Source: Bacteroidales bacterium
GTDB lineage: Bacteria > Bacteroidota > Bacteroidia > Bacteroidales > UBA932
Direction: 5' to 3'
Assembly: GCA_017398125.1 (NCBI GenBank)
Contig: JAFQHE010000050.1
Location: 1 to 33,373 of the forward strand
DNA: 33,373 nt
Positions 23,610-32,238 of this stretch are shown here, piece after piece. The notes under the pieces are model-generated. The model saw only the letters and a list, made by a program, of their open reading frames with translations, was not told the origin of the DNA and searched no databases. A program made the position numbers and the translations under genes. How positions within the stretch are numbered: the first letter of the stretch is position 1; every line of letters starts with the position of its first letter.

Positions 23610-25608
23610 ACTCCAACATCTGTTTCAAGAAATCACTGTTGTAAACCACTTTGTAATCTACAACTTTACCATTCTCCTCAACAGGGACAATATCAGGATT
23701 GATAAAGCCTTTGTATGATTTTAGCTGCAAAGATGCGTAACGCTCCCTCACCTCCTTATGTAGCTGAGGGTCAATATTTATCGCATAAGTTTCAATCAAT
23801 TCTTTACCTGCAGCATAATCACCTTCAGATTTTATGCGCTGGATTTCGGCAAGAAGTCTTCCAAACAGACCTCTCAATGCCACATAATCATTGATCACGA
23901 AGTATGTCTTGCCATCTCTCACTATCTTCTCAATCACATCCTTCTCTGCACCAGGATTGTTCTCCTTCAGACCCTTCTCATAGCACCAGTCTGCAATAAG
24001 TTTCCTATCCTGCATGTGCGCCTCGGTATTGGTCTTGCCCAACTCAACCCTGTTGAACTGAGTGAACAGGCCGTTCACTATCTGGCCAAGATACTCGGCT
24101 TTATAAGCCTCCGCATCAGGCACAATGCCCAATTCAACCAGTTTCTCATCTGCAAGGTAATATAGTGCAAACAGATCTGCACGTGCCTCCTCCAATGCCG
24201 AATTGTACTCACCCAATGCATTTGATGATACACCAGGCAACAACTGTCCGGAGCCATGACCAAGGCACTCATGCAAATCGGTATGCAAATCACCAGTAAT
24301 GCCTTTATACTTCTTTATCAAGGCCTTATCGGTATCAGACCAATAGAATTCATCAGTAGCACTCTTTGGAGCCTCCTCAGCCGCCTTATTGTAGGCATCA
24401 GTAATATTGGCAATTGTAACCGATTTTGAACCATAATCCTTTCTGATCCAGTTTGCATTAGGCAAGTTGATTCCAATGGCTGTGTAAGGGAAGCAATCAC
24501 CACCCAGACTTGCCACTGTAATGACTTTTGCCGATACACCCTTAACTGTCTCCTTCTTGAAACGGTTGTCAATAGGAGAGTTATCCTCAAACCATTGTGC
24601 ATTTTCACTTATGGTCTCGGTTCTCTCCGAGGCCTTCATATCCTTGAAGTTCACAACAGACTCCCATGTAGCCTTGCGACCAAGAGGGTCATTATAATCC
24701 TCAATGAAACCGTTTACAAAATCTACCTGAGAGAGAGTATCCTGTACCCAAGCAATATTGTACTCGTCCCAAGTCTTGAGGCAACCTGTCTCATAATACT
24801 TGACAAGTTTTGCAATATAATCTTTCTGAACATCATTCTCAGCAAATTCAGAGGCATTCTTCAGATGTTTTATAATCTCCCTGATACTGTTGCCATAAAG
24901 GCCGTCTGCTTTATATACAAGCTCCTTTATCACACCATTCTCCTTTACAAGCTTGCTGTTCAAGCCGTATGATACAGGTGTGGTATCTTTAGGATTCTCC
25001 ATCTTCTGATAGAATGCATTCGCCTCATCCTTTGTAATGTTTCCACAATAGAAATTGACTGCAGAAGCCTGAAGAAGATCCTTATCCTTGCCGGTATATT
25101 TACGCTGAGCATAAAGTTCAGCATCAAAAATTACAGGAAGAAGTTCAGCACACGCATCACCCTGTCCGGTAGCCTCCATAAGTCCCTTGAAATACTCCTG
25201 AGAACATTGCGGAATAATCTTGTCCTCGGCATAGTGGTGATGGATACCATTGCTGAAGAATACCCTCTTGGCATATACAAGAAAATTCTTGTACTCATCA
25301 CACTCCTTATCTCCACTGTAATTGTTGATTATATTTTCAAGACTCTTTCTGATTTGCAGGTTATACTTGCAGTTCTGGTCAAAAAGAATATCCCTGCCAC
25401 ATTTGCCGGCCTCACTCAAATGATATATGAATGCCTTCTGATTGAATGTCAAATCATCCCATCCAGGGATCTGATAACGGAGAATCTGCAGATCAGCAAA
25501 TTCATCAACAACATACTTGAACGGTTCCTCTTTTGTCTGGGTAGTGCCGGAACATGATGCAGCAATCATCCCCAAACTGCATAAAAATGCCATAGTCTTC
25601 AATTTCAT
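23584..25608 (-). CDS. Dipeptidyl-peptidase III, M49 lipoprotein
   Basis: The 674-residue protein has a lipobox (MIAASC, Cys19), indicating an envelope-anchored enzyme, and the M49 zinc motif HECLGH at residues 446-451, followed by EEARAD (about 473-478), which supplies the third zinc ligand. DPP III removes dipeptides from the N-terminus of short peptides. The length is typical of the Bacteroidota family. In this window it is followed by an MFS transporter whose start overlaps its 3' end, so uptake or export of peptide products is conceivable. The gene upstream is an unknown 127-residue protein 37 bp away. Confidence 0.93.
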   Translation of the reverse strand: MKLKTMAFLCSLGMIAASCSGTTQTKEEPFKYVVDEFADLQILRYQIPGWDDLTFNQKAFIYHLSEAGKCGRDILFDQNCKYNLQIRKSLENIINNYSGDKECDEYKNFLVYAKRVFFSNGIHHHYAEDKIIPQCSQEYFKGLMEATGQGDACAELLPVIFDAELYAQRKYTGKDKDLLQASAVNFYCGNITKDEANAFYQKMENPKDTTPVSYGLNSKLVKENGVIKELVYKADGLYGNSIREIIKHLKNASEFAENDVQKDYIAKLVKYYETGCLKTWDEYNIAWVQDTLSQVDFVNGFIEDYNDPLGRKATWESVVNFKDMKASERTETISENAQWFEDNSPIDNRFKKETVKGVSAKVITVASLGGDCFPYTAIGINLPNANWIRKDYGSKSVTIANITDAYNKAAEEAPKSATDEFYWSDTDKALIKKYKGITGDLHTDLHECLGHGSGQLLPGVSSNALGEYNSALEEARADLFALYYLADEKLVELGIVPDAEAYKAEYLGQIVNGLFTQFNRVELGKTNTEAHMQDRKLIADWCYEKGLKENNPGAEKDVIEKIVRDGKTYFVINDYVALRGLFGRLLAEIQRIKSEGDYAAGKELIETYAINIDPQLHKEVRERYASLQLKSYKGFINPDIVPVEENGKVVDYKVVYNSDFLKQMLEYGAKYSFE

Positions 25609-25645
25609 TATATTAGTTTTTTAAGTTAAATCTTTTTCCCGACAG

Positions 25646-26029
25646 TCACTCCTTCACGCCTCGTCCTGCCTCTTCTGCCACGGCCCCATCAGCCTCCATA
25701 GTGCCACCACTCTGTCCCGACGGGCCTTGATGTTCATGGTAGTACTCCTCCCTTTTGCCGTTGAACCAATTACGCACAAAATCATATCCCTGCAGAAAAT
25801 ATTTCACAAGATGGTCAAGGGAGTAGAGTTTTGTAATGAGTCTGTTTATATATGTTACAGGATTCAAAGCCTCCTTGAATGCCCTTACATCACCTTCAAA
25901 CTCATACTCCTTCAATTCGATCATATTACGGAGCCTCTCCCTGGCGGCATGCAGCTGCTCAATATTCGAGATTGAGCTATAGTCTATACCACTGCCATAT
26001 TTCTTCGTGAACAATCTATTTTTTTCCAT
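25646..26029 (-). CDS. Uncharacterised protein after holin-like gene
   Basis: The 127-residue protein has no recognised family. Residues 1-100 are mostly helical and charged, with a probable coiled coil around LHAARERLRNMIELKEYEFE. The tail from about residue 100 is Gly/Glu/Gln rich (HQGPSGQSGGTMEADGA). No membrane helix or signal peptide is visible. ATG at 26029 is preferred over TTG at 26035. It overlaps the holin-like gene by 14 bp, so translation is probably coupled, and it precedes DPP III by 37 bp. It often accompanies YtxH/holin-like genes in related genomes, so an envelope-associated accessory role is inferred. Confidence 0.6.
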   Translation of the reverse strand: MEKNRLFTKKYGSGIDYSSISNIEQLHAARERLRNMIELKEYEFEGDVRAFKEALNPVTYINRLITKLYSLDHLVKYFLQGYDFVRNWFNGKREEYYHEHQGPSGQSGGTMEADGAVAEEAGRGVKE

Positions 26030-26378
26030 CGTCAAAGAAGAGTTTAATGAATATCCTTATCAGCTGGTTTACAAAAAGTCTCTTTCTGAACAGGCAAAGT
26101 ATAGAGACTGCAATAATGAACAGCACGCCCATGACTGTGAAGCCAAGTGCTGTGGAGCCTGTAGCCTCCCCTATTGCATACCCGGCAGCAAGCCCCAGCA
26201 TCTGCAGCGCAACTCCGGCAATTATTGCAGCAATAATTATAAACAACACTGTATTGAAGAGCGTGGAGAGCCCTTCGACTCCCCTCAACTTGTACTCATC
26301 CATCTTGAGATTCACATACTCCTTGGCAGAGTCTGTTATCTCCTCAAATGGATTGTTCTGTCTGATATTTTCTTCCAT
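26016..26378 (-). CDS. Phage-holin-family-like membrane protein (Holin 3_6 type)
   Basis: The 120-residue protein has two membrane helices (about residues 44-66 and 80-98) after an acidic amphipathic start (EEITDSAKEYVNLKMDEYKLRG), then a basic end (RLFVNQLIRIFIKLFFDD). This layout is that of the Phage_holin_3_6 family, which in Bacteroidota and other groups is chromosomal and unrelated to prophages. No phage genes are near. It lies between YtxH and an unknown gene, and is probably a membrane-stress or envelope protein. The function is unproven. Confidence 0.78.
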   Translation of the reverse strand: MEENIRQNNPFEEITDSAKEYVNLKMDEYKLRGVEGLSTLFNTVLFIIIAAIIAGVALQMLGLAAGYAIGEATGSTALGFTVMGVLFIIAVSILCLFRKRLFVNQLIRIFIKLFFDDGKK

Positions 26379-26427
26379 AACTAAAAAAGTTACCGGTAAA
26401 ACAATTTGTCAAATCAGGTAAAAGAGA

Positions 26428-26453
26428 GGTCTGCCGGCTCCCGCAGACAGACC
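26428..26453 (-). terminator. Weak hairpin between YtxH and holin-like genes
   Basis: GGTCTG (26428-26433) can pair with CAGACC (26448-26453), or GTCTGC (26429-26434) with GCAGAC (26443-26448); the two alternatives overlap. CTCTTTTACC follows on the minus strand. It could attenuate the downstream genes. Confidence 0.35.
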
Positions 26454-26470
26454 ATCAAACTTCAGAATTG

Positions 26471-26671
26471 CTACTCTGCCGCAGATTCCTCCTTGGCTGT
26501 ATGACAGCACTCTTCCCCTTTCATCTTGGTTCTTAAGCTGTTATACTCATCTTCTGCCCTCTCCTTGATCTTTCTGCGAATATTCTCCCCTTTGTCGGGA
26601 GCATACAGTAAGGCAACCACTGCACCAGCAAGTGCTCCTCCAATAAATGCCAATAATGTGTTTGGTCTCAT
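26471..26671 (-). CDS. YtxH-domain protein
   Basis: The 66-residue protein begins MRPNTLLAFIGGALAGAVVALLYAPDKGENIRRKI, the glycine-rich short membrane helix followed by LLYAPxxGxxxR that defines YtxH/DUF883-like proteins. The rest is a charged helix ending in acidic and Cys residues (EECCHTAKEE). Members are linked to general stress in other bacteria. ATG at 26671 is chosen because the longer frame would cross the promoter and the preceding residues are not conserved. It heads the minus-strand group with the holin-like gene, an unknown gene and possibly DPP III. Confidence 0.8.
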   Translation of the reverse strand: MRPNTLLAFIGGALAGAVVALLYAPDKGENIRRKIKERAEDEYNSLRTKMKGEECCHTAKEESAAE

Positions 26672-26709
26672 AACTTTGTGCTTTATTAAAACTTTGTAGG
26701 GAGCAAAAG

Positions 26710-26738
26710 CAAATATATGCTTTTTTTTCCTACTTTTG
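26710..26738. promoter_or_regulatory. Divergent -7 boxes for YtxH and DMT genes
   Basis: Minus: TATATTTG at 26717-26710, 39 bp before the YtxH ATG. Plus: TACTTTTG at 26731-26738, 88 bp before the DMT ATG at 26826. Neither has a perfect -33 TTTG. Confidence 0.4.
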
Positions 26739-26825
26739 TCGTTTGTTGTAAAATTCCTTACAACACTAACCACTAAATTGACCAATTGTTTATTTAAGAA
26801 GAGCTTTTTCAGAAAAGAAATAATT

Positions 26826-27197
26826 ATGGGAAAAGGGGCACTTACAATACTTCTACTGATAATTTCAAACAGTTTCATGACAATGGCCTGGTATGGTCAT
26901 CTCAAGTTCAATACAGACAAGCTCCTTCCAAAATGGGGATTGCTGGGTTTTATCATAATAAGTTGGCTTATAGCCTTCTTTGAGTATTGTTTTCAGGTAC
27001 CTGCCAATAGAATAGGATTCAAATCATTTGGTGGCCCCTTCTCACTGATGCAGCTAAAAATCATTCAGGAGGTAATTACACTTGTGGTTTTTGTCCTCTT
27101 CTCCCTGCTCTTCTTCAAGACAGAGACATTCAGGATGAACCATCTCATAGCCTGCGTATTCCTTGTGCTCGCCGTATACTTCATTTTCAAGCCATAA
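26826..27197 (+). CDS. DMT-family protein (DUF486)
   Basis: The 123-residue protein has four membrane helices and the conserved LLLIISNSFMTMAWYGHLKF start, FFEYCFQVPANRIG in the second half of the first repeat, and a FRMNHLIACVFLVLAVYFIF end. It is a small drug/metabolite-transporter-like protein of the DUF486 family, of unknown substrate. ATG at 26826 is preferred because the longer frame from 26736 adds residues overlapping the promoter. An 84-bp gap separates it from the clostripain-family gene. Confidence 0.85.
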   Translation: MGKGALTILLLIISNSFMTMAWYGHLKFNTDKLLPKWGLLGFIIISWLIAFFEYCFQVPANRIGFKSFGGPFSLMQLKIIQEVITLVVFVLFSLLFFKTETFRMNHLIACVFLVLAVYFIFKP

Positions 27198-27281
27198 GCA
27201 TACACAATACAGGCATAAATTTTGAAACAATCCACGCAGGTGACAATCTGCAAATAGAAAAGACAAACAACAACTAAAGCA

Positions 27282-28556
27282 ATGGCAAAACAAATCCAAT
27301 ATCTGCTCATATCCATTCTGGCAATTATGTTACTTCCCTCTTGCGAGGAGGTCAAGGGCTCACCGGAAGAGTTCCAGAAAAAGAGAAAAACAATTCTGGT
27401 TTACATGGCGGCTAACAACAATTTGAGCGAAGATGCCAAGAACAATCTGGCCGATATGCAGAAGGGATATATTCCTGAAGATGACGGCAACCTTGTTGTA
27501 TACTACCACTATCCCAACCAGAATCCGCTGTTGCTTAATATAACCCATAATGAAACGGGAGCTGTAGCTGTAGATACAATATACCGCTTCCCACCACGCA
27601 ACTCTGCAACGGCGTCATCACTCAAAAGTGCAATAAATGTGACTGCAACATATTTTCCTGCAGAGGAGTACGGTCTCATACTCTGGTCGCATGCCACTGG
27701 TTGGTTGCCTGTAAACTACTATGCCACAAACCCGCAGAGATCATTGGCTTCAGACGGCAGCTACCCACTTGACAATATGCAGCAGAACAGCCATACCAAT
27801 CCATTCCAAGAATACATCAATGGTGAAGATCCCTACGCAGAGATTGTAAAAATGGTAAAGGGGAACAACAATGGAATACTTTCACGCAGTTTTGGCAGCG
27901 AAGAGGGGTCTGAAATTGACATTAAAGAGTTGGTGAATGCCCTCCCATTCAAATTCTCATTTATGATATTTGACGCCTGCCTTATGGGTGGAATTGAGGT
28001 TGCATACCAGTTGAAGGACTCTACTGACTATCTGCTCTTCTCCCCTACCGAAACTCTTGCCAACGGAATGCCCTACTCGCTTATAATGCAGCATCTGTTC
28101 AGCAACCCTACAGATTTGACAGCCACCGCAAAGGAGTATTACAACTTCTACAATAGCCAGACCTCGCTCAGATATGCAACTGTTTCTGTTGTAAAGACAT
28201 CAGAACTTGAGAATGTAGCAACTGTTGCCAAAGAGATATTTGACACAGGAAGAGATAAGATCAGTTCTATTGACATAAAAGGGATACAACAATACTTCAG
28301 AAACAACAAGCACTGGTTTTATGACATTGAGGACTTTATTGGAAAGATTGCAACGCAGGAGCAGGCTGCCAAATTCAATGAGGCAATAAATAAGGCAGTC
28401 ATATACAAAGCAGCCACTCCATACTTCATCAGTATTCCGATTAACAGTGAGAAATTCAGCGGATTGAGTACATATATTCCATATTTCAACGAGAGCGAAC
28501 TTGACCGCTACTACAAGACCCTTGAATGGAACAGTGCCTGTGGTATGATTCAGTAA
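27282..28556 (+). CDS. Clostripain-family (C11) cysteine protease lipoprotein
   Basis: The 424-residue protein has a signal peptide with lipobox LLPSC (Cys21) and a caspase-like C11 fold. LVYMAANNNLSEDA begins the domain, the catalytic His137 lies in LILWSHATGW, and the catalytic Cys233 in FMIFDACLMGG. Family members are usually activated by self-cleavage and prefer basic residues at P1. Anchored in the envelope, it may process surface or periplasmic proteins or peptides. The TPR/HTH regulator gene starts 16 bp after its stop, so the two are probably co-expressed. The substrate is unknown. Confidence 0.92.
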   Translation: MAKQIQYLLISILAIMLLPSCEEVKGSPEEFQKKRKTILVYMAANNNLSEDAKNNLADMQKGYIPEDDGNLVVYYHYPNQNPLLLNITHNETGAVAVDTIYRFPPRNSATASSLKSAINVTATYFPAEEYGLILWSHATGWLPVNYYATNPQRSLASDGSYPLDNMQQNSHTNPFQEYINGEDPYAEIVKMVKGNNNGILSRSFGSEEGSEIDIKELVNALPFKFSFMIFDACLMGGIEVAYQLKDSTDYLLFSPTETLANGMPYSLIMQHLFSNPTDLTATAKEYYNFYNSQTSLRYATVSVVKTSELENVATVAKEIFDTGRDKISSIDIKGIQQYFRNNKHWFYDIEDFIGKIATQEQAAKFNEAINKAVIYKAATPYFISIPINSEKFSGLSTYIPYFNESELDRYYKTLEWNSACGMIQ

Positions 28557-28572
28557 TACAAATATATACCGA

Positions 28573-30342
28573 ATGAATAGACTCATAAAACATATCCTGC
28601 TGATTTCATTATCATTGTTTGCATTATCATCATGCTCGACCGGTGCAGACAACAATAAATTTGGAGAGGACTCTCCCCTCAAAGACTATAATTTAATGGA
28701 ATCGGAGATCAGGACTTTCTCTGAAGATACACTGCAGAGATATAATCCTTACTATTTCCACCCCAACTACAAACCAAGCCTTCCTTTGCTCATATCTGAA
28801 CCGGACATTACAAAAGCCATCTTATCTAAAGACAGTCTGGGATATGACATAAGGCTTTCCGTTCCAAATGATGAAGGGTCAACACTACTCAGGGGCGCCA
28901 TATTCTCATCTCCACAAACAAAAAATGAGAAAAGGAGCATAAGACAAGAACTTCATCCTACCGAACATTACAATCATAATGCATTAAGACTGCTAGTCGC
29001 CGGCAACAACTATGCCTCAAACGGAATGTACTTTGAAGCAATGAAAGCATATAAGGAGGCTGAAGCGGGACTTGCACTCACACCCGGTGACGACAATACT
29101 GCACTACTGGTAAGTATAAAGGAGAGCATCGCCCAACTCCACTTATATATATATTCCAATCACGATGCAGTGATATCCAAATTCACTGAAGCGATAGAAG
29201 AGTGTAAAAGAGGAGGCAACAAAGCAAGACTGCCTTTGCTGTATACCAATCTTGCAACAGCATATATGTTTACCAAATATACCGATAGTGCCCGCTTCTG
29301 TCTGAGGGAGTCAATCAGACTTACAAAAATAAATTTCTCCAGGAACAATACTATTGAGACCATAAACCTTACACTTCTGATGGCCATCAACAATCTTGAG
29401 GGCAAATATGACAAGTCTCTGCTGCTCGGAGTGAGGATCAAGGACCAGATATACGAGCCAAATGTAACATACAGGCTTGCAGAGAGCCACCTTGGAATTG
29501 GCAACCTTGTGGAGGCGCGTGCTTATTATGACAAATACAGCAAAGATTGGAGCAAGATCAAAGAGTATGTATTCCTCTCTGACTATTACTCCAAGACCGG
29601 AGAGTTTGAAAAGGCTCTTGAATATGAATTGCTTGAAATCAGATTTACAGACTCTGTAAGATTGTCCAGGACCTCGCAGAATATTGCCAACCTTGAAGAG
29701 GTATATAACCATCAGAAGGCTGTAATTGAAAAACAGAAAGCAGACATAAAGGCCAACTCAAGACTTTTCATTATAGTAGCCATGATTCTTGTTCTGGTTC
29801 TGACAATTTCTGTAATTATCATATTTGTACAAAAGAGAAGAAGGGAGAATGAGAAATATGACTCACTCATTGAGCAGATGCATAATGAGAAATCCTCTCT
29901 CCAGTCGCTCATACAGTCCCTTTCTGACAACAAGGCACACAATGACGGGAAACTCATGGAATCACTCCAACGCAGGCTTGACACCACAAACAAACTTCTC
30001 AGCAGCTCATATCAATTCATTGACTACCCCGAGAAATTTGTCAAGCATTTCAAGGAGGCAATGGAACTTGACAAGGCCACAACATCAAACATTGATGACA
30101 TCTGCGCCATCGTAAACCTTCAGTACAATGATATAATAGGCCGCATAAGAGAAGACCACCCGACCATCACTCATGATGAAGAGCGCCTTTTGGCTCTGAT
30201 CTGCGCAAAATACTCAACAATGTCGATTGCAGTACTCTTCAATACCACCAACCTTGGTACCATCTATAACAAAAAATCAAGGCTACTGAAGAAACTTGGC
30301 ATCCAGATACCGTTGGAGCAATTCATAGAGAGCTATAAATAG
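28573..30342 (+). CDS. TPR, membrane-spanning, HTH-tailed regulator with lipobox
   Basis: The 589-residue protein has an N-terminal signal with lipobox-like LSSCS (Cys21), a long periplasmic helical region of TPR-like repeats (about 130-390), one membrane helix (about 398-419), a coiled coil (about 425-475), and a C-terminal HTH-like domain (about 530-575, EERLLALICAKYSTMSIAVLFNTT). The order periplasmic TPR, membrane helix, cytoplasmic DNA-binding is that of Bacteroidota one-component envelope sensors. The lipobox together with a membrane helix is unusual; the Cys may not be processed. It lies 16 bp after the C11 protease, suggesting that proteolysis provides its signal. Confidence 0.82.
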   Translation: MNRLIKHILLISLSLFALSSCSTGADNNKFGEDSPLKDYNLMESEIRTFSEDTLQRYNPYYFHPNYKPSLPLLISEPDITKAILSKDSLGYDIRLSVPNDEGSTLLRGAIFSSPQTKNEKRSIRQELHPTEHYNHNALRLLVAGNNYASNGMYFEAMKAYKEAEAGLALTPGDDNTALLVSIKESIAQLHLYIYSNHDAVISKFTEAIEECKRGGNKARLPLLYTNLATAYMFTKYTDSARFCLRESIRLTKINFSRNNTIETINLTLLMAINNLEGKYDKSLLLGVRIKDQIYEPNVTYRLAESHLGIGNLVEARAYYDKYSKDWSKIKEYVFLSDYYSKTGEFEKALEYELLEIRFTDSVRLSRTSQNIANLEEVYNHQKAVIEKQKADIKANSRLFIIVAMILVLVLTISVIIIFVQKRRRENEKYDSLIEQMHNEKSSLQSLIQSLSDNKAHNDGKLMESLQRRLDTTNKLLSSSYQFIDYPEKFVKHFKEAMELDKATTSNIDDICAIVNLQYNDIIGRIREDHPTITHDEERLLALICAKYSTMSIAVLFNTTNLGTIYNKKSRLLKKLGIQIPLEQFIESYK

Positions 30343-30391
30343 TTATAGCTCCCTATCGGCCCAATCCCTGCAGTCATGCTCCTTTGACTGC
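30330..30391. other. Two hairpins at the end of the regulator gene
   Basis: GAGCTATAA (30330-30338) and TTATAGCTC (30343-30351) form a 9-bp stem whose loop contains the last base or two of the stop codon TAG (30340-30342). GCAGTCA (30370-30376) and TGACTGC (30385-30391) form a 7-bp stem. Neither is followed by a T-run. They lie between convergent genes and could limit read-through. Confidence 0.4.
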
Positions 30392-30457
30392 TGCCACATT
30401 CCAAATAGCTTTCCCGAACCTATCCGATGCTGTGCAAAACAGATACGGGCCTTAATG

Positions 30458-30898
30458 TCAGTCGTCTATCTCAACAAGTTCGAATGAACTGTTGAATTTG
30501 AGGTCCAGTCCATTTGAGAGTTCCACTTCATACGCGCCTCTCCTCTCCTTGTCAAGCTTTCTTATTGTTGCATCCTTGCAGTTATTGTTCACGTAATCAA
30601 CGATCTGCTTTGGAACTACTGCATCAGGAACCGCTGTAGCCTTACATTCGATGCTGGTCCATACTCCATTCTTGTCAAATTCAAGGTTATCGCCATTGCT
30701 GAATAAAACTTCATAGCTATTACCGGCCCAATCCTTCTCTGATTTTACCAAAGAGATGGTTCTGTCACCAAAATATTTGTTTACAAACTGCTGAGCGGTC
30801 TGCGGCAACTGGTCAAATGTTATTGGTTTGTCATCTGAGGCTTTTGCCGTAAAGGTAAATGCAAACAGAGAAGCCAGTACAATCATGATTTTTTTCAT
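30458..30898 (-). CDS. PepSY-like (DUF2874) exported protein
   Basis: The 146-residue protein has a signal peptide (1-20, ending AKAS) and two repeats of the PepSY-like fold: about 25-75 (LPQTAQQFVNKYFGD, YEVLFSNGDNLEFDKNG) and 90-146 (VPKQIVDYVNNNC, YEVELSNGLDLKFN). Such proteins are common in Bacteroidota and are thought to act in the periplasm, possibly as peptidase inhibitors. It is convergent with the regulator gene and divergent from asnA. No TAnnTTTG promoter box was found upstream. Confidence 0.9.
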   Translation of the reverse strand: MKKIMIVLASLFAFTFTAKASDDKPITFDQLPQTAQQFVNKYFGDRTISLVKSEKDWAGNSYEVLFSNGDNLEFDKNGVWTSIECKATAVPDAVVPKQIVDYVNNNCKDATIRKLDKERRGAYEVELSNGLDLKFNSSFELVEIDD

Positions 30899-31061
30899 AG
30901 CACCTATATTTTTATTAACAACTATTAATTAGGATCTGATTGGAATAATCATTCCCCAAATTTTCACTGCAAAAATTGAGCAAAACCCGTAAAAAGATCT
31001 ATTTTAAAACACCTCGCAGAAAGAAATGTTCTTAAAGAATTACGAATTATCCTTTTTTTTA

Positions 31062-31069
31062 TAGATTTG
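31062..31069 (+). promoter_or_regulatory. Candidate -7 box of asnA
   Basis: TAGATTTG fits TAnnTTTG, 35 bp before the ATG at 31105, but no TTTG lies at the -33 position. The rest of the 206-bp gap back to the PepSY gene is AT-rich with no other recognisable signal. Confidence 0.45.
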
Positions 31070-31104
31070 CAGATTCAAATGAACCAGAAATAATTTGCAC
31101 CACT

Positions 31105-32184
31105 ATGAACAGAGTCTTTATCCCCGAAGGATACGTTTCAAAACTTGATGTTTGGCAGACTGAGAGAGCCATCAAATTCATTAAAGATACATTCCAGCAA
31201 CAACTTTCGGCCCAACTCAAATTGAGAAGGGTAACTGCCCCTATCATTGTAGAGGCTGGCAAAGGTCTGAATGATAATCTGTCGGGATCAGAGGCTCCAG
31301 TATCATTTGATGTAAACGCTCTTGGTGAGGGCTCAAAGGTTGAGATTGTGCAGTCTTTGGCAAAATGGAAACGCTATACCCTATGGAGGCACCATATTGA
31401 GCCAGGCAAAGGTATCTACACCGATATGAATGCTTTGAGGCCATGTGAAGAGCTTGACAATATCCACTCAATTTATGTTGACCAGTGGGACTGGGAAAAG
31501 GTTATGCTCGACAGCCAAAGGAGTGTTGAGTACCTGCACGAAACCGTTGACAGCATATATAAGGCTCTTAAGCAGACTGAATATCTGTTATCTGAGCAAT
31601 ATCCTGTATTTTCACCATTTCTCCCCGACAGCATCTTTTTCATACATTCGGAAGAGTTGAGACTCATGTATCCGGGACTCACTCCAAAGGAGCGTGAGAA
31701 TGAGATCTGCAAAAAATATGGAGCGGTCTTTATCAGAGGAATTGGCGGTCTGCTTGGTGACGGAACAAAGCACGACGGACGCTCTTCGGACTATGATGAT
31801 TGGTCTACTCCAACAGGTGAAGATACATTTACCGACTGTACCGGACAACTGGTACGCAAGAGTCTTGAGGGGCTGAACGGAGATATTCTCATATACAATC
31901 CGGTTCTTGAAAGTGCATTTGAAATATCATCAATGGGTATCAGGGTAAACCGTGATGCACTTGAAAGACAGCTCAAGATTTGTGGAAATGAAGAGCGCAA
32001 GAGTCTTATGTTCCACAAACTCCTTCTTGAAGGCAAACTTCCACAGACAATTGGCGGAGGTATAGGACAGAGCCGACTCTGTATGCTGCTTATGGGCAAA
32101 TGTCATATCGGAGAGGTTCAGAGTGGTGTTTGGGATGAACAGACCCGTACGAAATGTGCAGAGGCAGGGGTCTATCTGCTATAG
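31105..32184 (+). CDS. asnA: Aspartate-ammonia ligase
   Basis: It makes asparagine from aspartate, ammonia and ATP (AMP-forming), a class-II aminoacyl-tRNA-synthetase-like fold. Conserved segments are VTAPIIVEAGKGLNDNLSG, VEIVQSLAKWKR, GIYTDMNALRP, HSIYVDQWDWE and the end GGGIGQSRLCMLLMGKCHIGEVQ. The 359-residue length exceeds the E. coli enzyme (330) but agrees with Bacteroidota versions, which carry the HDGRSSDYDDWS insert. It is a single-gene unit and is followed directly by an 11-bp tandem repeat. Confidence 0.96.
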   Translation: MNRVFIPEGYVSKLDVWQTERAIKFIKDTFQQQLSAQLKLRRVTAPIIVEAGKGLNDNLSGSEAPVSFDVNALGEGSKVEIVQSLAKWKRYTLWRHHIEPGKGIYTDMNALRPCEELDNIHSIYVDQWDWEKVMLDSQRSVEYLHETVDSIYKALKQTEYLLSEQYPVFSPFLPDSIFFIHSEELRLMYPGLTPKERENEICKKYGAVFIRGIGGLLGDGTKHDGRSSDYDDWSTPTGEDTFTDCTGQLVRKSLEGLNGDILIYNPVLESAFEISSMGIRVNRDALERQLKICGNEERKSLMFHKLLLEGKLPQTIGGGIGQSRLCMLLMGKCHIGEVQSGVWDEQTRTKCAEAGVYLL

Positions 32185-32238
32185 CCTTAATTCACCAACC
32201 GTCATTATACGCAATTAGATTAGGTTGAGAGGCTTGCA

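Noticed and set aside
26016-26378. Prophage remnant because of the holin-like gene
   Set aside because: No other phage gene or attachment site is near; this family is widespread as a chromosomal membrane protein in Bacteroidota.
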